DNA of 64,000 nt from Saprospiraceae bacterium (GTDB lineage: Bacteria > Bacteroidota > Bacteroidia > Chitinophagales > Saprospiraceae). Where the stretch lies: the NCBI GenBank assembly GCA_016708265.1, contig JADJGA010000012.1, forward strand, positions 278,501-342,500. Reading direction: 5' to 3'. How positions within the stretch are numbered: the stretch's first letter is position 1; each line of letters starts with the position of its first letter. A program made the position numbers and the translations under genes. Positions 58,145 to 64,000 of the stretch are shown in pieces. The notes beneath the pieces are model-generated. The model made no database searches and was not told the DNA's origin. It was given only the letters and a program-made list of their open reading frames with translations.

Positions 58145-59401
58145 TTGAATAAATTGTTACTTAAAAGTATTAATTTCATAATGAGCATCAAGGTATTCTT
58201 TTTTTTCGCGGTATTAATCATTTTTCGAATAAGTGATCTGCATTCACAGGAAGATTCACTCAAATTAGAAAATGAAATCATTTTACCTGATGAAGTGATT
58301 TCAGAGACTTCAACAGAAAATGGCAGCTTTGAATTTTCAGGATACCTGAAATTCCTCAATTCTACATCATTTGCCGACCTCAATTACATGTTAAACGATA
58401 ATCACTTGCACAACCGACTTAATTTTAAAGCATATTTTACCGATAACCTGACTTTGGACCTGCAGATACGCAACAGGTTATTGTGGGGTGCCTCACTAAG
58501 TATTCCGGGATACAAAGATCTGATTGATCCGGATTCCGAAATTAATCTTTCGGCTTTCCTGATCGATAAACCCGGATTGCTGCTGCACTCAAAGATTGAC
58601 AGGCTGGCTCTCAATTACAATTATAAAAACTGGGAGTTTAAATTGGGAAGGCAGAGACTTAACTGGGGTAAAACATGGGCATGGAATTCCAATGACCTGT
58701 TCAATGCTTACAATTTTCTTGATTATGATTATGAGGAAAGACCAGGAAGTGATGCTGTGAGTTTGCTTTATAATACCGGAACGGGTTCTTTTGTCCAGGG
58801 AGCTTATTCTTATGGAAGTACTTTCCAAAAATCAATTATTGCACTCAGATATCAATTTAATATACGATCATACGATATTCAATTGCTTGCAGCTCATTAT
58901 TTCAATGATATAGCATCGGGCATAGGCTGGGAAGGAAATATCAAGAATCTTGGTTTTAAGGGAGAAAGCACGATTTTTATCCCTGAAAAATCGGGAACAG
59001 ATAAAACAGCTGTATTAACATCCTTTTCTGTGGATTATTTTTTCAAAAATGGTTATGGGTTTATGATTTCAGCACTTCACAACAGTAATGGTGTCAAAGA
59101 TATAGATGAGCTTACTGCTTTGTTTTCAGAGGGAGAATCGTTGAATTCACGCAATCTGATGCCTAACAAATGGTCATTAATGATTCAGAACTCATATGAG
59201 ATCAATCCTGCTGCATCATGTAGTTTAAGTGTACTTTACCTGGCCGACATCAAAGCATTTGCTGTGCTTCCTGTGTTTACTTATTCAATCTCAAATGACT
59301 GGGATTTTAATTTCATAGGGCAACTGTTTTTTATGGAGAATGATAATAAGATTTCAAATCTTCAGAACAATCTGGTGCTGAGATTCAGATATAGTTTTTA
59401 A
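58145..59401 (+). CDS. Outer-membrane beta-barrel protein ending the LolA-like/ABC operon
   Basis: A 418-residue exported protein. The TTG start at 58145 gives a long leader; an ATG at 58181 (MSIKVFFFFAVLIIFRI) is the likelier start with a normal signal peptide. The rest is alternating strands with WEFKLGRQRLNWGKTWAWN and a last strand ending LRFRYSF (C-terminal Phe, as in outer-membrane proteins). Likely a barrel in the outer membrane. It would complete a path from the inner membrane through the periplasm to the outer membrane. Confidence 0.72.
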   Translation: MNKLLLKSINFIMSIKVFFFFAVLIIFRISDLHSQEDSLKLENEIILPDEVISETSTENGSFEFSGYLKFLNSTSFADLNYMLNDNHLHNRLNFKAYFTDNLTLDLQIRNRLLWGASLSIPGYKDLIDPDSEINLSAFLIDKPGLLLHSKIDRLALNYNYKNWEFKLGRQRLNWGKTWAWNSNDLFNAYNFLDYDYEERPGSDAVSLLYNTGTGSFVQGAYSYGSTFQKSIIALRYQFNIRSYDIQLLAAHYFNDIASGIGWEGNIKNLGFKGESTIFIPEKSGTDKTAVLTSFSVDYFFKNGYGFMISALHNSNGVKDIDELTALFSEGESLNSRNLMPNKWSLMIQNSYEINPAASCSLSVLYLADIKAFAVLPVFTYSISNDWDFNFIGQLFFMENDNKISNLQNNLVLRFRYSF

Positions 59402-59443
59402 ATTTGATTTTTTTACTTTATTTTTTGAAATTTTAATTGATAC

Positions 59444-59755
59444 ATGATTGGAAAATATAAAATAATTACCCTTTACGGAAGCACAAAATACAAGGATCAG
59501 TTCATTGAACAGCAGAAGAGACTTACACTTGAAGGCTATATCGTGATAAGTGTTGGTATATTCGGACATGCAGATAATGAACCGATCACGGAGGAAGTTA
59601 AAACTATGCTGGATGACATGCATTTTCATAAAATTGACCTAGCCGATGAAATATTTGTAATAAATGTGGGAGGATATATTGGATATTCAACTAATCGTGA
59701 AATTGAGTATGCCAGGTCAACTGGGAAGTTGATTAAGTATTTAGAGATAATTTAA
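59444..59755 (+). CDS. Small nucleoside 2-deoxyribosyltransferase-like protein
   Basis: A 103-residue Rossmann-like protein with KIITLYGSTKYKDQFIEQQ at the N-terminus, HKIDLADEIFVINVGGYIG and STNREIEYARSTGK at the C-terminus. These match the nucleoside deoxyribosyltransferase/SLOG-type fold (GS-K/R, D-E and N-REI positions). It might handle a nucleotide, but substrate is unknown. Ends 9 nt before murB. Confidence 0.75.
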   Translation: MIGKYKIITLYGSTKYKDQFIEQQKRLTLEGYIVISVGIFGHADNEPITEEVKTMLDDMHFHKIDLADEIFVINVGGYIGYSTNREIEYARSTGKLIKYLEII

Positions 59756-59764
59756 AATAATGGA

Positions 59765-60775
59765 ATGAAATTTTCACAAAACTATCCCCTCAAAAATCTC
59801 AACACCTTTGCCATAAATACCAAAGCAAAATACTATTTACCGATAAGCAATGTTGATGAGTTAATGGAATTAACAGCAAATGAAGTTTTTCTAAACAACA
59901 AATACTTTATCCTCGGTGGTGGTAGCAATGTTTTGTTCTGCTCCGATTTCGATGGCCTGGTAATTCATATGGACAACAAGGGGATACAGATAGTTGATCA
60001 GAATGATTCTTATGTTTATATTAAGTCAGATGCCGGTGTAATCTGGGATGATTTTGTTGCATTTTGTGTAGAAAATGGTTTTGGGGGAGTTGAAAATTTA
60101 TCACTTATCCCAGGCACTGTTGGAGCAAGTCCTGTTCAGAACATCGGAGCTTATGGTTCTGAACTTAAAGATGTTTTTTATGAAGCAGGAATTTTTAATC
60201 TGAAAACAAAAAAAATAGGGGTTTATACTCACGAAATGTGCAGATTTGGATACAGGAAAAGCATTTTTAAAAATGAATTGAAAAATATTGCAGTCGTTCT
60301 TAATGTTACTTTTCGTTTGAAAACTGAACCAGTTCTCAATCTGTCATATAAAGAATTGGAAAGGAGGGTGAAGGAAATAATAAACCCATCAGTCAAAGAT
60401 GTAAGAGATACAGTCATTGCCATCAGAACTGAAAAACTACCCGACCCATCGATCACTCCCAACGCAGGAAGTTTTTTTAAGAATCCTGTTATTGAAAAAA
60501 ATACTTTTGACGAAATTCTTATGATACACCCTTCATTAAAAACTTTCCCGGCTGATGAGGGCAAGGTAAAACTTGCTGCCGGCCAGCTTATAGAACTTTG
60601 TGGATGGAAATCAAAACAGGATGGCAAGGTCGCAGTTCATCCAAATCAGGCATTAGTCATTATAAATAAAGGCAACGCAAGCGGAAATGAAATTGTTGAA
60701 TTTTCAAAAGAAATACAGGATTCGGTTTTTAAAAAATTTGGTGTAATCTTAGAACCTGAGGTGAATATAATCTGA
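59765..60775 (+). CDS. murB: UDP-N-acetylenolpyruvoylglucosamine reductase
   Basis: The NADPH-dependent second step of peptidoglycan precursor synthesis. A 336-residue type I MurB with LGGGSNVLFCSDF (FAD site), SLIPGTVGASPVQNIGAYG and PNAGSFFKNPV (with the catalytic Ser) and the final C-terminal Glu-containing EPEVNII. Convergent with murA; the two Mur genes are neighbours but on opposite strands. Confidence 0.95.
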   Translation: MKFSQNYPLKNLNTFAINTKAKYYLPISNVDELMELTANEVFLNNKYFILGGGSNVLFCSDFDGLVIHMDNKGIQIVDQNDSYVYIKSDAGVIWDDFVAFCVENGFGGVENLSLIPGTVGASPVQNIGAYGSELKDVFYEAGIFNLKTKKIGVYTHEMCRFGYRKSIFKNELKNIAVVLNVTFRLKTEPVLNLSYKELERRVKEIINPSVKDVRDTVIAIRTEKLPDPSITPNAGSFFKNPVIEKNTFDEILMIHPSLKTFPADEGKVKLAAGQLIELCGWKSKQDGKVAVHPNQALVIINKGNASGNEIVEFSKEIQDSVFKKFGVILEPEVNII

Positions 60776-60836
60776 AATTATCTTTTCATCCAACACCAAA
60801 ATCATTGGCTAATTCTCAAATTTTCCAATTCTCACA

Positions 60837-62144
60837 TTATCCAATTCTCTCAATCTTTGCTCCAATTGTATTTAATCTGGTTTCAATCTGCTCATAACCC
60901 CTGTCTATCTGTTCGACATTGTGAATTATACTGGTTCCGTCAGCAGACATAGCTGCTATCAATAAAGAAATTCCTGCCCTGATGTCAGGTGATGTCATTG
61001 TTGAAGCTCTGAGGTTCATTTCCCTGTTAAGACCGATAACCGTAGCCCTGTGTGGGTCACAGAGTATAATTTTTGCTCCCATATCTATTAATTTATCTAC
61101 GTAAAAAAGCCTGCTTTCGAACATTTTCTGGTGTATCAGTACACTTCCTTTGGCTTGTGTGGCTACAACAAGTAAAACACTCAGAATATCAGGAGTCAAC
61201 CCTGGCCAGGGAGCATCCGCTATTGTCAGAATGGAACCATCTATAAAAGAATCAATTTTATATTTTTCATATCTTGGAATCAAAATATCTCCACCTTTTT
61301 GAAAAATTTCTATTCCTAGTTTTTTATATGCCAGTGACATCATTCCAAGATCACTGACCCTGCAATTTTTGATGAGCAATTTTGATTTTGTCATGGCTGC
61401 CATTCCAATAAAACTCCCTATTTCTATCATGTCAGCCATTATGGTATGTGTACAGCCATTCAAAGATGAGACTCCGTCTATTTTGATAAGATTGGTACCA
61501 AAACCTTCTATTTTTGCACCCATATTGTTGAGCATCCTGCATAACTGCTGTATATATGGTTCGCAGGCAGCATTGTAAATTACCGTCCTTCCCTTTGCAA
61601 ATACCGATGCCATTATTATATTTGCTGTTCCGGTCACTGAAGCCTCTTCCAGGGTCATATATGTACCATGGAGTTTCTTTCCCTCTACTTTGTAAATTCC
61701 TTTTTCAGGGTCAAAGTTAAATTCAGCACCCAGCCTTCTTATTCCTTCGAAATGTGTATCCAGCCTTCTTCTTCCTATCTTATCACCACCCGGAGCAGGA
61801 ATTATTGCAAAGCCAAACCTGGCAAGCATAGGCCCAAGGAGCATCACCGAACCTCTTAGCTTTCCTCCGCTATTGAGAAATTCATCTGTCAATAAATATT
61901 CCGGATTTATTTTATCTGCTTTGAATTTATAATTGCTTTCAGTTAGCCTGGTTACTTCAACGCCTAAGCTTTCAAGTAGTTTTATAAGGTTATTTACATC
62001 GAGTATATTGGGAATGTTTTTTATTATTACTTCTTTATCTGTAAGCAGGGTTGCACAAACAATTTGAAGAGCTTCATTTTTTGCCCCCTGAGGTGTCAGT
62101 TCACCATGAAGCTGAGTGTTACCAGTTATTTTGAAAGACGCCAT
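60837..62144 (-). CDS. murA: UDP-N-acetylglucosamine 1-carboxyvinyltransferase (Asp-type active site)
   Basis: The first committed step of peptidoglycan synthesis. A 435-residue EPSP-synthase fold: K22 in QGAKNEAL and the loop PAPGGDKIGRRRLDTH. E. coli MurA has Cys115 in GGCAIG; here the same position is Asp (D121, GGDKIG). The change is known to keep activity and prevent fosfomycin from alkylating the enzyme. Preceded by a TATCTTTG promoter-like element at 62177-62184. Confidence 0.95.
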   Translation of the reverse strand: MASFKITGNTQLHGELTPQGAKNEALQIVCATLLTDKEVIIKNIPNILDVNNLIKLLESLGVEVTRLTESNYKFKADKINPEYLLTDEFLNSGGKLRGSVMLLGPMLARFGFAIIPAPGGDKIGRRRLDTHFEGIRRLGAEFNFDPEKGIYKVEGKKLHGTYMTLEEASVTGTANIIMASVFAKGRTVIYNAACEPYIQQLCRMLNNMGAKIEGFGTNLIKIDGVSSLNGCTHTIMADMIEIGSFIGMAAMTKSKLLIKNCRVSDLGMMSLAYKKLGIEIFQKGGDILIPRYEKYKIDSFIDGSILTIADAPWPGLTPDILSVLLVVATQAKGSVLIHQKMFESRLFYVDKLIDMGAKIILCDPHRATVIGLNREMNLRASTMTSPDIRAGISLLIAAMSADGTSIIHNVEQIDRGYEQIETRLNTIGAKIERIG

Positions 62145-62176
62145 ATTATTTGTTTTTAATTTAAAAATTAATTAAA

Positions 62177-62184
62177 CAAAGATA
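62177..62184 (-). promoter_or_regulatory. Promoter -7 element for murA
   Basis: TATCTTTG on the minus strand, 33 nt before the murA start; exact TAnnTTTG match. Confidence 0.5.
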
Positions 62185-62253
62185 TAAAAAATGTATAATA
62201 CGTTTTTAATTGATAATCTATTTTTTAAGAAAAATGATTGAAATAATATATTT

Positions 62254-63378
62254 TCAACTCACAAACAACTCTGAAGCAATCCTGTCGGCAAATAATTTAC
62301 CTGTCTTTGTCAGAAAATACTTGTCGTTGTTTTGGGCTACATATCCATTGTCAATAAAGGAATTTATATTTTCCAAAAATGTTTGAACAATTTCTTTGTC
62401 AAATTGCAATATGTGTTTCAGATCTATACCCCACATGGTTCTCAGTCCGGTCATAATGTATTCATTATACTTATCTGAATTGCTTAGTTTTTCTAACCCG
62501 ATTGGCAGATTGCCTTTACCGGTTGACTGAATATATTGTCTTAAATTTGAAATATTCCATTGTCTGTATTCTCCGTTATAGGAATGTGCAGATGGTCCCA
62601 ATCCAAGATAATGTTCACCTTTCCAGTAATTGGTATTGTGAATTGCATACCTTCCATTTTTGGCGTAATTAGAGATTTCATAATGCTCAAATCCCATTTC
62701 ACATAAATAGTCTATTGTGTCTGTAAACTGTTCCGAACTTATTTCATCATTTATTCCCTTGACCAGTCCTTTTTTTATCTGATGAGAAATGGCAGTTTTG
62801 TTTTCTACTGTAAGATTGTAGCATGATAAATGATCGACATTTAGATCAAGAAAAATATCCAGATTTTTTTTCCAACTCAAGCGATCTGATCCTGGAACGC
62901 CAAATATCAGGTCAATATTCAGATTTTCAATACCATATTCTTTGGATATTTTGATAGCATTTATGGCTGATGAAGAATCATGAGTCCTTCCAAAAAGTTT
63001 TAATTCACTGTCAGAGAATGATTGAACTCCGATACTAAGCCTGTTAATTCCAACCTCAACTATTTTTTTTATATATGCTTCAGTTATGTCATCAGGGTTT
63101 GCTTCAAGAGTGATTTCGATATTATTGTTATAAGTATAAATTTCTTCAATTTTATTTAATATTCTTTGTAAATCATTTGTTTGCAATACTGAAGGAGTGC
63201 CTCCTCCAAAATATATAGATTTTAATTCTTTTTTAATTAAATACTCTTTTGTAATTTCAATTTCATTTAACAATGAATCCACAAAAGGTTTTACGGTTTT
63301 CATAGATACCAAAAAATAGAAATTACAATAACTGCATTTCTTTCTACAATATGGTATATGTATGTAAATGCCGCTCAT
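62254..63378 (-). CDS. hemW: HemW, radical SAM heme chaperone
   Basis: A 374-residue radical SAM protein of the HemN/HemW group: CRKKCSYC (C11, C15, C18) binds the 4Fe-4S cluster, then FGGGTPSV and LSIGVQSF. HemW proteins bind heme and deliver it; they are often misnamed as oxygen-independent coproporphyrinogen oxidase. The C-terminal HemN domain is present. Confidence 0.9.
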   Translation of the reverse strand: MSGIYIHIPYCRKKCSYCNFYFLVSMKTVKPFVDSLLNEIEITKEYLIKKELKSIYFGGGTPSVLQTNDLQRILNKIEEIYTYNNNIEITLEANPDDITEAYIKKIVEVGINRLSIGVQSFSDSELKLFGRTHDSSSAINAIKISKEYGIENLNIDLIFGVPGSDRLSWKKNLDIFLDLNVDHLSCYNLTVENKTAISHQIKKGLVKGINDEISSEQFTDTIDYLCEMGFEHYEISNYAKNGRYAIHNTNYWKGEHYLGLGPSAHSYNGEYRQWNISNLRQYIQSTGKGNLPIGLEKLSNSDKYNEYIMTGLRTMWGIDLKHILQFDKEIVQTFLENINSFIDNGYVAQNNDKYFLTKTGKLFADRIASELFVS

Positions 63379-63403
63379 TTAATTATGCTGGCTTTGAAAT
63401 AAT

Positions 63404-64000
63404 TTAAAAATCACACTTTGGTCCGTTTTTCTTTAACCATAATTCCTTTTCTCTGTAATCAGGCATAATTGCCCTTACTATGTCCCAGAATCTTTTAGAA
63501 TGATTCATCTCGATGAAATGAGCTAATTCATGTATAAATACATAATCCTGGACATCCTTTGGAGCAAACAAAAGTCTTGTAGAAATATTAATGTTGTTCC
63601 TGACCGATCTGCTTCCCCAATTGGATTTATTGTATTTGAGTTTTACCCCATTGATATTCACATTGAAATATTTTTTATTCAGGTCTTCAATCCTTTTAAT
63701 TATTTCCGGCAAAAAATAATTACCGGTCAATTTGCTTTGCAGATATATCAGTGCTTCATTTCTTTCTCGTTTATCAGACTCCCGGGGTACACTTATTTTA
63801 ATTATATTATTGTCCAGTTGAGCCTTGTAATTACTAATATCGGATTCTTTTAATTCTAAAATGAACTTAACTCCATTGATAAATAGTTCATCAGAGCTTT
63901 TGTATTCTTTTATCTCAAATCTTTTTTTTAAAGCAGCATTATTGTCGATATGGCCTTTTACCCATTCTTCAGCATTCTTTATAGATTTTTTAATTTCAGC
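63404..64000 (-). CDS. YgjP/WLM-type zinc metallopeptidase (cut by window edge)
   Basis: The frame is open from the right edge of the window to the stop at 63404 with no break, so at least 198 residues are seen and the start lies outside. The zinc motif HELAHFIEMNH (HExxH) and the following KRFWDIVRAIMPDYREKE are the YgjP-type (DUF45) signature. It is a cytoplasmic-type metallopeptidase of unknown role, often next to restriction or SprT-like genes in other species. Follows directly before hemW on the same strand. Confidence 0.85.
   Translation of the reverse strand, partial: AEIKKSIKNAEEWVKGHIDNNAALKKRFEIKEYKSSDELFINGVKFILELKESDISNYKAQLDNNIIKISVPRESDKRERNEALIYLQSKLTGNYFLPEIIKRIEDLNKKYFNVNINGVKLKYNKSNWGSRSVRNNINISTRLLFAPKDVQDYVFIHELAHFIEMNHSKRFWDIVRAIMPDYREKELWLKKNGPKCDF

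Overview
The window is a chromosomal stretch of an AT-rich member of the Bacteroidota. This rests on type IX secretion proteins (a PorP/SprF-like protein and PorQ), TonB-dependent receptors with a carboxypeptidase-D-like leader domain, an ECF sigma factor followed by a TM plus beta-barrel partner, recurrent promoter -7 elements of the Bacteroidota form TAnnTTTG, and a MurA carrying the natural Cys-to-Asp change. No rRNA, tRNA, CRISPR array, prophage or autonomous transposon was seen. Genus cannot be assigned from the sequence alone.

Layout. 1-2.2 kb: end of a hypothetical gene, ECF sigma factor and its membrane partner. 2.2-9.2 kb (minus): RHH antitoxin-like protein, mtnN, an MFS transporter, pgk, gap and an M1 zinc peptidase. 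9.3-13.6 kb (plus): tandem-domain glycosyltransferase, ROK/BadF-type kinase and a SpoIID/LytB protein. 13.8-25.5 kb (plus): a potassium island with Kup, a sigma54-type response regulator, a small unknown protein, KdpFABC, a KdpD without kinase domain, and a separate histidine kinase. 25.8-34 kb: PorP/SprF, FeoAB, PorQ, a MORN lipoprotein and a TonB receptor. 34-40.5 kb: an exported unknown protein, gmk, yicC, an exported alpha/beta hydrolase cut short, and an HMG-CoA-lyase-like enzyme without the usual cysteine. 40.6-46.6 kb (minus): a tight NikR-headed locus with TonB receptor, binding protein, FecCD permease, ATPase and methyltransferase, probably for uptake of a nickel (or related metal) chelate. 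46.7-48 kb: rpsF-rpsR-rplI. 48.2-51.2 kb: CorC/HlyC-type protein and a glutamine synthetase. 51.2-51.4 kb: a small inverted-repeat element. 51.5-53.9 kb: an MBOAT-SGNH acylation pair. 54-59.4 kb: LolA-like protein, two FtsX-type permeases, ATPase and outer-membrane barrel. 59.4-64 kb: a small nucleotide-binding-type protein, murB, murA, hemW and a zinc metallopeptidase running off the edge.

Reading quality is uneven. Thirteen genes between 2.4 and 25.5 kb, including the glycolytic pgk and gap, are broken by single-base indels, mostly in short homopolymers. I count 34 there and one more at about 52.7 kb; putting each back gives a complete protein of a whole number of codons. They are far more likely base-calling or polishing errors than true pseudogenes, so these genes are reported as CDS with the breaks described.
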